A stretch of 64,000 bases of DNA from Granulicella paludicola. GTDB lineage: Bacteria; Acidobacteriota; Terriglobia; Terriglobales; Acidobacteriaceae. The notes beneath the pieces were generated by a model. It saw only the letters and a program-made list of their open reading frames with translations, made no database searches and was not told the origin of the DNA. The position numbers were made by a program, and so were the translations under genes. This document shows positions 25,743-34,914 of the stretch, piece after piece. Position 1 is the first letter of the stretch. Each line of letters begins with the position of its first letter. Where the stretch lies: NCBI RefSeq assembly GCF_025685545.1, contig NZ_JAGSYC010000025.1:434001-498000 (forward strand). The letters are read 5' to 3'.

Positions 25743-26216
25743 ATGAAGAAGAAAGATAGTGGGCTGCTTCGCCTGATTGCGCTGTTCAAGCTGGTCAAGG
25801 CGCTCTCGTTGATCGCGGTTGGGGTGGGCGCTCTGAAGCTGTTCCATAACAACAATGCTGCCGAGGCCGTGACCGGATGGGCAGCGAAGTTCGGGTTCAA
25901 TCCGGGTGGGCCGCTGGTCGACCATGCGTTGGGCAAGATCGCGAACCTGCCACCGAAGGACTTCAAGGAGCTCGGCATTGGGAGCTTTGTGTATGCTGCG
26001 CTGTTTCTGACCGAGGGGTTCGGGTTGTGGCTGGCGAAGCCCTGGGCGGAGTGGTTCACGGCGATTATTACGGGCTCGCTGGTGCCGCTGGAGATCTATG
26101 AGATCTATCGGCATCCCACGGCGGTGAAGGTCATCGTGCTGCTGCTCAACATTGCCATCGTTGTGTATCTGGTGGTGCGGATTCGCAGGGAACGGACGGA
26201 GAAGTCGGAGGGCTAA
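25743..26216 (+). CDS. DUF2127-family membrane protein
   Basis: A 157-residue protein with about four hydrophobic segments. It matches the DUF2127 pattern: GLLRLIALFKLVKALSLIAVGVGALKLF at the start, FKELGIGSFVYAALFLTEGFGLWLAKPWAEWFT in the middle, and LEIYEIYRHPTAVKVIVLLLNIAIVVYL at the end. Function is unknown. ATG 25743 is preferred; GTG 25728 is in frame, but its only SD-like bases would directly abut it. It is divergent from the ligase gene. Confidence 0.85.
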   Translation: MKKKDSGLLRLIALFKLVKALSLIAVGVGALKLFHNNNAAEAVTGWAAKFGFNPGGPLVDHALGKIANLPPKDFKELGIGSFVYAALFLTEGFGLWLAKPWAEWFTAIITGSLVPLEIYEIYRHPTAVKVIVLLLNIAIVVYLVVRIRRERTEKSEG

Positions 26217-26347
26217 AGAGGCCGTACTGGCGGCATTTCTGGTTTGACAGCGAACGGATAGCCCGATAGTTTGAACTCGAAGACCTCCATCGCCTTGTTG
26301 TTCCTACTTCTCTCACTCCGCGGAACCCGGAAGGTGCCTGCCTGGAC

Positions 26348-27490
26348 ATGGACCACAAAAGCACGGAGTCTCCGCACGAACACAAACGAATCGGAAGGTT
26401 TCGCCGCTATGTGCTGGCGCCTGCGTCGATCCTGCTGACGATCGCCTATGTGCTCTCGTTTGTCGGTGAGGTGCGCGAGACGATGCACAAGCGGCACGAG
26501 GAACACCCTGCGGAGTCGGAGCCTTCGGTGTGGGCGGGAATGCGTGACAGCGTGGATCGTCAGCTGCAGCAGATACGCGGCGTCGATGCTAGGTCGTTGG
26601 CTGGCAGCTTCAGCCGCGATCTGGACACACACGATTGCAGCTGGAGGTTCCAGTGCAAAGAGCGGCCGGTCCGCTGGGTGCTCCCCAGTCTGCCCGCGCA
26701 GCGGCCTGTCGACCTGAAGGCGTTTGGCGTTGACACGACTCTTAGAAGTGCATCGGCTGCTCTTGCGGGCCAGCCTGCGGCTTCGCAGGTCTCGAAGGTT
26801 TATTCGCTACCCACTCCTGCAGGGCCGCACAAGGACCTGTCCAACGCGTTCGATACGGTGCAGCCGAAGCAGGTGTTTAGCGATGAGGACCTGCATGCGC
26901 TGCTTGTGGAGAAGCCGAAGGGAACTGTTCTTCAGCAGATCCCAACAAAAGAAGAGGCTCTGCCTGCTCCGAGCGCGTTCAACCTGCAAAACAACGCTCC
27001 TACGCTGGCGCAGTTGAACCAGCAGGATTCGGGTGCTCAGAAGCTCCTGCTCGAACAAGATATGCCACCCGCGGCCGTTATCCGGTTCGGGGTGATCCCT
27101 ATTCCGACGTTCCATACGATCTTCGGTACACCGCGTGCGCTTCGAGTCACTTTGAGCAGGATTGGGTCGGCGGGTGGATGGGCAGTCGCTATGTTTTTGA
27201 TCTGCACCTTCTTCTATGCGGTGATCTTGAAGAGCCTGAGTACAGGTCGCGACGGTAACCCCCTGGTTGCGCTGATTATGGCCGTGGGTGCGCCGGTGGG
27301 GATTCCGCTGATGGTGCAGTGTGTGCAGTGGGTGGCGGGTGGCCTGTTCTATGGGGTTTCGTGGGTGCTTGGCGAGATCGTTTTGCTCGCGGCGTACGCA
27401 GGCGGTATCGGGCTGATCGCTGCGCTACCGCATATCTACAAAGCGCCGCGCGAGGTCATCGAAGCGGCTGAGGTGATACGGAACGTCTAG
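26348..27490 (+). CDS. unrecognised membrane protein
   Basis: A 380-residue protein I do not recognise. It has one hydrophobic segment near the N-terminus (APASILLTIAYVLSFVG, about residues 24-40) and then about 230 polar, Pro/Gln/Ala-rich residues with two Cys (CSWRFQC). Three hydrophobic segments follow at the C-terminus (about 277-300, 306-330, 335-358). The topology suggests a periplasmic middle domain of about 230 residues held by membrane helices. AAGGTG stands about 12 bases before the ATG. It converges with a small membrane-protein gene 21 bases downstream. Confidence 0.65.
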   Translation: MDHKSTESPHEHKRIGRFRRYVLAPASILLTIAYVLSFVGEVRETMHKRHEEHPAESEPSVWAGMRDSVDRQLQQIRGVDARSLAGSFSRDLDTHDCSWRFQCKERPVRWVLPSLPAQRPVDLKAFGVDTTLRSASAALAGQPAASQVSKVYSLPTPAGPHKDLSNAFDTVQPKQVFSDEDLHALLVEKPKGTVLQQIPTKEEALPAPSAFNLQNNAPTLAQLNQQDSGAQKLLLEQDMPPAAVIRFGVIPIPTFHTIFGTPRALRVTLSRIGSAGGWAVAMFLICTFFYAVILKSLSTGRDGNPLVALIMAVGAPVGIPLMVQCVQWVAGGLFYGVSWVLGEIVLLAAYAGGIGLIAALPHIYKAPREVIEAAEVIRNV

Positions 27491-27511
27491 CGGCTCGCTG
27501 GTTTGTGGCGG

Positions 27512-27817
27512 CTAATGCGAGCTGCTGAACCAGTAAAAATAGGGGTAGAGCAGGAAGAAGGCGATGAGGGTGATCGCCATGAGGTCTGCGTAGAGGCAGA
27601 GGATGACGCCCGCGTGATAGAAGTTCCAGCGACGCTGGATACAGCGCAGGGTGTCGGCTGTGCCGACGAAGCTGGTGATCAGCGGCAGAGCGATCCAGGG
27701 GTTGGCCTGGATGCGGGGAGCATGCGAGAGAAGGATCGCGAGCACGAAGCTGCCGCCGACGAGAAGATTGCCTCGGAGGAGGGACTTGTGGCGGGGATGG
27801 AGTGTTGCGATGTGCAA
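27512..27817 (-). CDS. small membrane protein, unknown function
   Basis: A 101-residue protein with three likely membrane helices: GNLLVGGSFVLAILLSHAP, ALPLITSFVGTADTLRCI and ILCLYADLMAITLIAFFLLYPYFYWF. It starts with TTG 27817 and has only a weak SD. No family is recognised. Clear hydrophobic periodicity over the whole length is the main support that it is coding. Confidence 0.5.
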   Translation of the reverse strand: MHIATLHPRHKSLLRGNLLVGGSFVLAILLSHAPRIQANPWIALPLITSFVGTADTLRCIQRRWNFYHAGVILCLYADLMAITLIAFFLLYPYFYWFSSSH

Positions 27818-27987
27818 AGCGCTACCACGGCGGATTTCGGCCTGGGGTAAGTCTAGCGCGTGGGAGAAGGTGCGGTGGCTAGAGCGTGCCAGTTATCGAC
27901 CAGCGTTTTGATGGGAGTCTGGGAATGGTGCGGACATTCCACTTCTGGTGATACGGGTGCCGGGACAGATTCTGAAAGAGGATGAGT

Positions 27988-29565
27988 TCAATGGTTTGGC
28001 GTGGGGGCTGGAGGGAGCTGGGCGACTGAAGAGGCTGGGAGTTCGACTACGCCGACGCGGTTGCTGTTGGCGTCGTTGATGGCGATGCGAAGGAAGCTTT
28101 CCTGACGCAGAGGGACGCTGACCTCGAGGTGCATGGAGATAGGGGCGGTCGTGAACTTCTGTGCCTGGTCGGGTGAAAGGTTTACGGCGATGCCTTTTCC
28201 TTCGGAGTTGAGGAGGCGTCCGTTCATGTCGTAGACGTAGGCGAAGAACTGGACCTTGATGGCGCGTCTGCCGTCGGGCTGGGGAAGCTGGGTGAACTGG
28301 TTGCCGAGGGCGATGTAGTCGATGGCATAGCGTTGCCAGGGGCCAGGAACCTTATAGCTGGGGTTTTCGGTGTTGGTGGGCGCGACCTTGGGCTCGGGTG
28401 GGGTGGAGGCGGGCAGCACGCGGACTTTGAAGAAGATGTCGGAGGGAGCGGGCGCACCGCGCGTAATCGCAGCTTGCAGGTAGGCGTCCGAGGGCTTGCC
28501 GGGCGCGGCGTAGAGGAAGCGTGGATAGGCGAGCTTCTCGCCAGCGTTTGTGGTCGCGATCTGTATCGGTTGAGCCGCCTTCGCTTCCGGCGGGTTTGTA
28601 GGCGTGAAGGTAAGCGTGTAAGCGGTGGCGCCTGCGCGGATCGCAGCGGCGACGGTAGCCGGCAGGTCGGTGGTGTCAAAGAATGGCTCGCCGCTGGTGG
28701 CTTCGGCCAGCTGCGTCATGATGGCATGCTGCGTAGAGTCGGAGATGTCTTTTGTGGCGCTGGCGGGGAGCAGACCGCGAGCGTCGATCGGGAAGACGGC
28801 CACGTGCGCGTCGGCAAGCAGGGCGCGGGTTTCGTAGAGCTCGTCGGCATTGAGAGTGGAGGGTTTGGCTGGGTCGGCGAGCAGGCCCTCAGGGAAGGAT
28901 GCCGAGAGCCAGAGAAGATTCTTGCGACCGGGCAGTCCGGCGAAAAAGTGAGCGAGAATGTTTAGCGCGTCGAGCGTCTTCTGCGGGCGTAGTTGGGTGT
29001 CGACCGAGGCGGCCTGAGCGATGAACTGCTGCAGGTTCGCGGCAAGGAGAGCTTCGGATGGCGAGGCGCCATCGTTGGCGCGGTCGGTGGCGGCGCGCGG
29101 AATGAGCTTGTGCTCGACGGCGTCCTTCAGCGGCTGCGGGCTGGTGAAGCCTTGCAGCAGGATGACGTGATCCGCGAGTCCGAAGATCGCCAGCGGCGTC
29201 GCAGGATTGTCATGCGCGGTAAGTTGCTGCAGCTGGGTGCGAAGGTAGGCGGGGGACTTCGAGGGGGTGTTAAGTGCGTCGATGAGGAGGATGTTGAGCG
29301 TGGCGTTCGGAGCGACCGGCGCGACGTCGGTCAGTGTGCCAGGCGGAAGATCGAAGGGCCGGGGAGAGGCGGCGGTCGCTGGCTGAGGTTCCAGCTTGAG
29401 GATCGTCTGCGGTTGGTTCGCAAGAGAAAGATGCAGGTCGTCGGCCTTGAGGGGCTGGGCTGCGCGAACGGTGATCGTCCGTGGCGTTGCCGGTGCCGTC
29501 TGGGCGTGCGCGCACAGAGGGACGAGCGCGAGAAGAGCCAGGGATTTGTAAAGCGAACGGACCAA
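27988..29565 (-). CDS. secreted VWFA-related acidobacterial protein (paralogue 1)
   Basis: A 525-residue exported protein of the acidobacterial VWFA-related family. A Sec signal peptide (SLALLALVPLCAHA) comes first. The start is TTG 29565, six bases after a perfect AGGAGG. The VWA-like core runs from about residue 85: NILLIDALNTPSKSPAYL stands where MIDAS would have DxSxS, so metal binding is doubtful. The core continues with IFGLADHVILLQGFTS, LPGRKNLLWLSASFP, VAVFPIDARGL and AEATSGEPFFDTTDL. A C-terminal beta region shows KVQFFAYVYDMNGRLLNSEG. It lacks the N-terminal VVDVVVRDA block of the two neighbouring copies. The role, perhaps adhesion or extracellular binding, is unknown. Confidence 0.88.
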   Translation of the reverse strand: MVRSLYKSLALLALVPLCAHAQTAPATPRTITVRAAQPLKADDLHLSLANQPQTILKLEPQPATAASPRPFDLPPGTLTDVAPVAPNATLNILLIDALNTPSKSPAYLRTQLQQLTAHDNPATPLAIFGLADHVILLQGFTSPQPLKDAVEHKLIPRAATDRANDGASPSEALLAANLQQFIAQAASVDTQLRPQKTLDALNILAHFFAGLPGRKNLLWLSASFPEGLLADPAKPSTLNADELYETRALLADAHVAVFPIDARGLLPASATKDISDSTQHAIMTQLAEATSGEPFFDTTDLPATVAAAIRAGATAYTLTFTPTNPPEAKAAQPIQIATTNAGEKLAYPRFLYAAPGKPSDAYLQAAITRGAPAPSDIFFKVRVLPASTPPEPKVAPTNTENPSYKVPGPWQRYAIDYIALGNQFTQLPQPDGRRAIKVQFFAYVYDMNGRLLNSEGKGIAVNLSPDQAQKFTTAPISMHLEVSVPLRQESFLRIAINDANSNRVGVVELPASSVAQLPPAPTPNH

Positions 29566-29691
29566 CAGCAACCTCCTGATGATGCTTGGATGCAAGGCGA
29601 AGGGCCTCGGACGATGGGATCATCCGAGGTCGCGAAAGAACATCTGGAGGGTTGACGGGATTGGTGTGGCGAGAGTTGCGGAAGTGCGCGT

Positions 29692-31497
29692 TTAGTGGGT
29701 CGGAGCCGGTGCTCTGGGGGCTGGCGGCGGAAGGTGGCTGACCGAGGCTACGGGAACTTCAACGGCTCCGTAATGATCGGCGGGGACGTCTTCAACACCG
29801 ATGCGCAGGTAGGTCTCGGTGGAATCGGGGACGCTGATCTCCATGTGGTTTTGGACGGCGGCCTTCATAAAACGCTCGTAGAGGTCGGGTTTGAGGTTGA
29901 GGGTGTAGTTCTTGTGCGCGGCGACGAGGAGCTTGCCGTCGCGGTCATAGGCGAAGACCGTGAACTTGAGCTGGCCCACGTGATTGCCGTTGGGCTGCGC
30001 GGTGAAGGTTATCGCCGTCGGAAGGAGAGCGTAGTCGACGTTGTAACGATGGAAGGGGCCGGGTGCGGGGTGCGCCGGGTCGAGAGCATTGTCGCGGGCG
30101 AGCGTGGTTTCAGACGCAGAGGAGGCTGGTAGGACGCGGACCTTGAAGAGGATGTCCTCGGGCTGCGGAGCACCACGGGCCATGGCAGCGCGGTCGTAGG
30201 TGAGAGCTCCGTGCTGCATGTAAGCGGCGGCTTCGATCTCCGATGCCGTTGCGGTCGGGTCGACGGGCTTGAGGCGGTTAGGCGGATCGGCAAAGTAGCC
30301 CGGCCGATAGCTCAGCTTTGTATCGTGCGCAGCCGAAGCGAGATCGACGTGGATGGAGCGGTAGGAGTGGTTCCAGTTGCGATCGGTGGGAACGTAGGTG
30401 AGCGTGTAGTAGTTCGAGCCGATGTCGATCGCTTCGCGCGTGGCTTCGGTAAGACCGTTGGTGTTGTAGAAGGCCTTGCCGCCGGTGGCTTCGGCGAGGG
30501 TCTCCATGGAGGTGTGGTCCTGGAACCGGGAGTCGGCAAAGCTCGCGTGTGCTGCGGCTGTGGGTCTCGCACTGCGCGACGCGAGCGCTGCGTTGGCGCC
30601 TGCGTCTGCGGGGTTCCACATGGGGTCCACCTCAAGCTGGCGCGCGTCGATGGGATACACGGCGATCTGAGCGCGGGAGAGAAGGACAGCCGAGCGGTGG
30701 AACACATTTTGATTGACAGGGTTGACGGGGAAGCCGGCGGAGAACCAGAGCAGATTTTTACGCCCCGAGAAGCTGGAGAGGTAGCGGGCGATGCTGTTGA
30801 AGGCGTCGAGTGTGCTTTGCAGCCGCTCGGTGTTCTGAATGTCGCTGGTCATTCTGTCGAACGCGGCCATGTTAGCCATGAATTCAGGAGTGTAGGAGTC
30901 GCTCATCTCTTCGGTGAGGGTCTGGCTGTCAGCGCCATCGCCCACCGGGCGATTCAGCTTGGTGGAGCTGTGTGGCGTTACCTTGTGATCTATGACGGCT
31001 TTGAGGGTTGCGATGTCGGAGGTGAAGCCCTGGAGCAGGATCAGGCGATCGGTGAGGCCGAAGATGGCGATGCGGTCTCCAGGATGCGCCTGGTCGATGA
31101 ACTTCTTGAGCTGCTGATGAAGAACAGCCTGATTGACCATGGGCGTATTGAGGCTATCGACAAGCAGGACATTCAGTGCGCCGCCAGCAGGGACAGGCGT
31201 GAAGTTGGTGAAGGTCCCAGGCAGCATGCTGCCCGCTGTGGTTGTGGTGGCAGGTGCGGTGACGGGGGTGTGCTCTTCGAAGCTGCGGATTGCTTGAGCG
31301 TTTTTGTCTTCTGTGAGGTTGAAGTCTGCGGCTTTGAGTCCATGGACAGGTTTCCCGTTGGCGTCCCGCACGACGACGTCCACGACGACGAGCTGGATGC
31401 CCGCACCCTGGAGGACCGTGGGTTCTTCAGGAGATTGAGCCACACAGGTAGAGGCGAAGGACAGTGCAGCGGCGAGCAGGGCAAGTGTTCGGAGCAT
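29692..31497 (-). CDS. secreted VWFA-related acidobacterial protein (paralogue 2)
   Basis: The 601-residue middle member of the trio. The signal peptide is LALLAAALSFASTCVAQ. It carries the full N-terminal block IQLVVVDVVVRDANGKPVHGLKAADF (an Ig/carboxypeptidase-like strand pattern), then the VWA core with NVLLVDSLNTPMVNQAV, IFGLTDRLILLQGFTSD, FSGRKNLLWFSAGFP and IAVYPIDARQLEV. The C-terminal region has GQLKFTVFAYDRDGKLLVAAHKNYTLNLKPDLYE. GAGG stands eight bases before ATG 31497. Spacers of about 125-140 bases separate it from the neighbouring copies, so each could have its own promoter. Confidence 0.9.
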   Translation of the reverse strand: MLRTLALLAAALSFASTCVAQSPEEPTVLQGAGIQLVVVDVVVRDANGKPVHGLKAADFNLTEDKNAQAIRSFEEHTPVTAPATTTTAGSMLPGTFTNFTPVPAGGALNVLLVDSLNTPMVNQAVLHQQLKKFIDQAHPGDRIAIFGLTDRLILLQGFTSDIATLKAVIDHKVTPHSSTKLNRPVGDGADSQTLTEEMSDSYTPEFMANMAAFDRMTSDIQNTERLQSTLDAFNSIARYLSSFSGRKNLLWFSAGFPVNPVNQNVFHRSAVLLSRAQIAVYPIDARQLEVDPMWNPADAGANAALASRSARPTAAAHASFADSRFQDHTSMETLAEATGGKAFYNTNGLTEATREAIDIGSNYYTLTYVPTDRNWNHSYRSIHVDLASAAHDTKLSYRPGYFADPPNRLKPVDPTATASEIEAAAYMQHGALTYDRAAMARGAPQPEDILFKVRVLPASSASETTLARDNALDPAHPAPGPFHRYNVDYALLPTAITFTAQPNGNHVGQLKFTVFAYDRDGKLLVAAHKNYTLNLKPDLYERFMKAAVQNHMEISVPDSTETYLRIGVEDVPADHYGAVEVPVASVSHLPPPAPRAPAPTH

Positions 31498-31635
31498 GGT
31501 GCGGCCTCAATTAGGGAATGCTGGATTAGAGGGTACGCGGGAAGCTGTATCGAGGCAAGACGAAAAGCATAGAGAAAGAAAGGCTCCAGCCTGTGGCTGG
31601 GCCTTCGGGGTGCTGCGAATCTCTAAGAGAGCCCG

Positions 31636-33465
31636 TCACGGAAGTGAATTGCTGACCGGAGCTTTGGCTGGAGCTTTCTCGGCACTGAGAGCGGCGCTGC
31701 TCGGCACTTCGATGACGCCGAAGCGGTTGTCGGTCAGGTCATGAAATCCAAGTCGAAGGAAAGTTGCCTGTTTCGCTGGGGCGCTGACAACCATGTGGAA
31801 GCGAAGAGGAGACTTTCGTACTTTTTCGAACTGCTCAGGTGTGAGCGAGAGTTGGAGGCTTTTTGACTGAGAGTTCAGAACGCGTCCTGTTGCATCGTAG
31901 ACAAAGACGACCGCTTCAACGGCACCGGTACGTTTTCCGCTCGCCCCGACAGGCAAACTGAAGGCGTCTACAGGGGTGACCATATCGATGTCGTACGCCT
32001 GCCATTGTCCATGGATATCAGTGCCAGCGTTCGCGGTATTGCCAGGTGCGGGCGATGCCTGAGGAGGTTCGGAGGAAACAGCGAGCCGCGCCTTGAAGAG
32101 GATCTCCTGCGGAGCCGGACCGCCGCGCGTCATCGCTGCGCGTGCGTAAAGGGCGGTCGCTTCGCGTCGCGGATCTGACTGCTTGTCGGTATTGGGCTGT
32201 GATGCATCCGTCTTGCGGGGGGCGTCGGTGAGGTATCCACGTCGATAGGAAAGCTGTGCTCCATTGACGGGATTCGAGAGGCTTACATGGATGTCACGGT
32301 AGGTGCTGAAAGGAGGTGTCGTTGTCGGGTAATAGGCGAGCGTGTAGTAATCGGAGCCCTTAGCCAAGGCTTGCGCGGCTGCTGCAGCGAGATCGTTTGT
32401 GTCCAGAATGGCCTCGCCGCCGGTATCGCGAGCCATGGAGTACATGGTGCCTCGCTCCTCGCCTGCCGTCTGGGCGGATTGCACGATTCCCTGCGTGAGG
32501 GTCTGTGAGGTGAAGCTGCCGGTGTTCGGTGTAGCCACATCGAGTGAGCCCATGGGTACAGCTAAGCCGCGAGCATCGACGGGATAGACGGCTACCCGGG
32601 CACGAGAGAGCAAACTGAGTGTTTCGCGGAACTCGGCATCATTGATGTGAACCGTTCGCGACGACTCTTTGATGTCGGGGTCAGGCGCGAGATCGATGGG
32701 AAATGAGCCTGAGAACCACACAACATTCTTGCGGCCTGGAAACGCAGACAGATAATGTGCCAGATCGTTGAAGGCATCGAGGGTGTAGCCAATGCGGGAC
32801 TCGGTCTGTGCGGCTTTGGCTTCGGCCTCCGCTTGGCTAATGGCTGCAGCTGTCTCAGCAGCGCCGTTTACCTCCGAAAGTGCCTGGGAAAGCGACTCTC
32901 CTTGCGAGACGTTTTGCTGGGCGGGTGAACGTGCCGAGAGCTGGTACTCCACGACATTCCGAAGAATGGCAGGATCGGAGGTAAAGCTCTGTAGAAGCAG
33001 GAGATGTGAGCCAAGCAGGAAGATCGCCGTTCGTTTTGTGGGATCGGCATGTTGTACATATTTCAGGAGCTGCTTGCGCACGTAGGTCTGGTCGGCGTTG
33101 GGTGTGTTCAGAGCGTCGATAAGAAGCACGTTCAGGGTGCCATCCGGCGGTACGGGCGTGTAGTTGGTGAAGGTACCGGGCGGCAGTTCGAGTGCTTTGG
33201 GGCTCGTGACAGGTCTTGCGGGAGAGTGCTCTTCAAAGCTGCTCAGAGTCTGGGGATGTTTCTCTTCGGTGAGAACGAAATCGTTGGCCTTTAGCCCTTG
33301 AATGGGATGCCCTGCGGCATCACGCACAACGACGTCGACAAGGACGAGCCGCGTGACGACGGTGAGCGATGGAGCAGGACTCTGTGTTGTGGAAGTCGAC
33401 TGTGCAACAGTTGCAGCACACAGAGTGAAAGAAACGATTGCAATGCAGCGGCTGGTCCAGAGCAC
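31636..33465 (-). CDS. secreted VWFA-related acidobacterial protein (paralogue 3)
   Basis: The 609-residue first member of the trio. GTG 33465 is preceded by AGGAGA at seven bases. It has a signal peptide (CIAIVSFTLCAATVAQS), then TRLVLVDVVVRDAAGHPIQGLKANDF, the VWA core NVLLIDALNTPNADQTYV, LSAFPGRKNVVWFSGSFP, VAVYPVDARGLAV and ARDTGGEAILDTNDL, and a C-terminal beta region ending FHDLTDNRFGVIEVPSS. An extra Ala/Glu-rich helix (about residues 205-230) is unique to this copy. Confidence 0.9.
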   Translation of the reverse strand: MLWTSRCIAIVSFTLCAATVAQSTSTTQSPAPSLTVVTRLVLVDVVVRDAAGHPIQGLKANDFVLTEEKHPQTLSSFEEHSPARPVTSPKALELPPGTFTNYTPVPPDGTLNVLLIDALNTPNADQTYVRKQLLKYVQHADPTKRTAIFLLGSHLLLLQSFTSDPAILRNVVEYQLSARSPAQQNVSQGESLSQALSEVNGAAETAAAISQAEAEAKAAQTESRIGYTLDAFNDLAHYLSAFPGRKNVVWFSGSFPIDLAPDPDIKESSRTVHINDAEFRETLSLLSRARVAVYPVDARGLAVPMGSLDVATPNTGSFTSQTLTQGIVQSAQTAGEERGTMYSMARDTGGEAILDTNDLAAAAAQALAKGSDYYTLAYYPTTTPPFSTYRDIHVSLSNPVNGAQLSYRRGYLTDAPRKTDASQPNTDKQSDPRREATALYARAAMTRGGPAPQEILFKARLAVSSEPPQASPAPGNTANAGTDIHGQWQAYDIDMVTPVDAFSLPVGASGKRTGAVEAVVFVYDATGRVLNSQSKSLQLSLTPEQFEKVRKSPLRFHMVVSAPAKQATFLRLGFHDLTDNRFGVIEVPSSAALSAEKAPAKAPVSNSLP

Positions 33466-33531
33466 AGAGTATCTCCTGGCGACAATATTACCTTCCGTGC
33501 ATTCTTATGTGGTTCGCGAATTGAATCAGAG

Positions 33532-33565
33532 CCCCGCCTCGTTCGAAGAGACCGTTGAGACGGGG
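33532..33565 (-). terminator. stem-loop after mtnA
   Basis: GCCCCGCCTC (33532-33541) pairs with GAGACGGGGC (33556-33565) with one mismatch. It lies directly after the mtnA stop on the minus strand, without a clear U-run. Confidence 0.45.
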
Positions 33566-33571
33566 CCCGAG

Positions 33572-34618
33572 CTAGGCTTTGTGGGCCATGGCTGCAATGG
33601 ATTCAGTGAACGGTGCGCGAAGAACGCCGCGTTCGGTGATGATCGCGGTGATGTATTTGGCGGGGGTGACGTCGAAGGCGGGGTTTTCGATGTTGACGCC
33701 ATCGGGCGTGACCTGGACTCCGTTGACGTGCGTGACCTCGCGGGCGGCGCGCTGCTCGATCGGGATCAAGCTACCGGCTGCGGTTTCAGGGTCGATGGTG
33801 TTGAAGGGAGCGGCGACGTAGAAGGGGATGCCGTGCTCCTTCGCGAGGATCGAGACGGAGTAGGTGCCGATCTTGTTGGCGGTGTCTCCGTTGGCGGCGA
33901 TGCGGTCTGCGCCGACGATGACGGCTTGGATGCGCCCCTGGCCCATGAAGTAGCCGGCCATGTTGTCGCAGATGAGCGTGGTGGGGATGTTGTCTTTGGT
34001 GAGCTCCCAGGCGGTGAGGCGTGTGCCCTGGTTGAAGGGGCGAGTCTCATCTGCGAAAACGTCGATCTTCTTGCCAGCCTCGATGGCTGCACGGATGACA
34101 CCGAGAGCGGAGCCATAGCCGCAGGCAGCGAGCGCGCCCGCGTTGCAGTGGGTGAGCACGGTGGCTTCATCCGGCAGCAGGGCTGCGCCGTTGGCTCCGA
34201 GGATGCGGAGGTTGGCGATGTCCTCGTCGTAAAGACAATTGGCGAGGGCTACGACCTGCTGCTTGATTTCGGGGATAGGCGTGTTGGCTGCGGCGAGCTG
34301 GTTGTAAAGCTCACGCACCTGCGCGATGCCCCAGAAGAGATTCACTGCTGTGGGGCGGGTCTCGGCAAGCGTCTTGCAGATGATGTCGACTTCTGCGGTC
34401 AACTCAGGGATTGAGGTAGCGGTCGAGCGGTCGATGCCAATGGCTACGCCCATGGCGGCGGAGACGCCGATGGCCATGGCTCCGCGCACGATCATGTCAC
34501 TGATGACGGTGGCCACCTGCTTGTAGTCGGTTGCCAGAACGTAGGTTTCGGTGTGAGGGAGCTTGGTCTGGTCGAGGAAGTTGACGCCCGCAGGCGTCCA
34601 TTCGAGGGTAGGAATCAT
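33572..34618 (-). CDS. mtnA: S-methyl-5-thioribose-1-phosphate isomerase
   Basis: Converts methylthioribose-1-phosphate to methylthioribulose-1-phosphate in methionine salvage. The 348 residues fit the family and eIF2B-like fold. Diagnostic blocks are [41 protein letters not shown] with the catalytic Cys, [39 protein letters not shown] with the catalytic Asp, and [11 protein letters not shown]. No other salvage gene is nearby; in many bacteria MtnA alone serves a shortened salvage or 5-deoxyribose-disposal route. Confidence 0.95.
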   Translation of the reverse strand: MIPTLEWTPAGVNFLDQTKLPHTETYVLATDYKQVATVISDMIVRGAMAIGVSAAMGVAIGIDRSTATSIPELTAEVDIICKTLAETRPTAVNLFWGIAQVRELYNQLAAANTPIPEIKQQVVALANCLYDEDIANLRILGANGAALLPDEATVLTHCNAGALAACGYGSALGVIRAAIEAGKKIDVFADETRPFNQGTRLTAWELTKDNIPTTLICDNMAGYFMGQGRIQAVIVGADRIAANGDTANKIGTYSVSILAKEHGIPFYVAAPFNTIDPETAAGSLIPIEQRAAREVTHVNGVQVTPDGVNIENPAFDVTPAKYITAIITERGVLRAPFTESIAAMAHKA

Positions 34619-34678
34619 ATCTCTACCAGTTTAGAGGATGCGGGCGTTGCGTGGACAGCGCGTTTGGACGCACGGGAG

Positions 34679-34858
34679 CTACTCGACGGAGGCGTTGACG
34701 TTCTGTTTTCGACTATGAGCGCGGAAGGTGATGAAGCGGTGTTGGCAGATTTCGCAGCGGTAGGGACGGATGAGGAAGAGAATGCGTTCAAGGGGCCGCC
34801 GATGGGATCGGACAGTATCTTCGGAGCCACAATGAGGACATTTCGGTGGATTTGGCAT
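34679..34858 (-). CDS. small zinc-ribbon protein
   Basis: A 59-residue protein with two Cys pairs: CPHCGS near the start and CEICQHRF later, separated by RSHRRPLERILFLIRPYR. This is a compact zinc ribbon followed by a basic tail. I start at ATG 34858; no SD is visible, and the open frame continues upstream without domain content. Short proteins with this layout occur widely in Acidobacteria, to my knowledge without assigned function. Confidence 0.6.
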   Translation of the reverse strand: MPNPPKCPHCGSEDTVRSHRRPLERILFLIRPYRCEICQHRFITFRAHSRKQNVNASVE

Positions 34859-34914
34859 AGTTGGGGACCCAAGTACTGCAGTGTCGAACTGACTGAACTG
34901 TATCCCAAGTAAAA

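Noticed and set aside
26213-26632. Minus-strand 139-codon frame over the start of the unrecognised membrane protein
   Set aside because: His/Arg-rich shadow of the plus-strand gene, which has a clear hydrophobic N-terminal segment and natural codon use.
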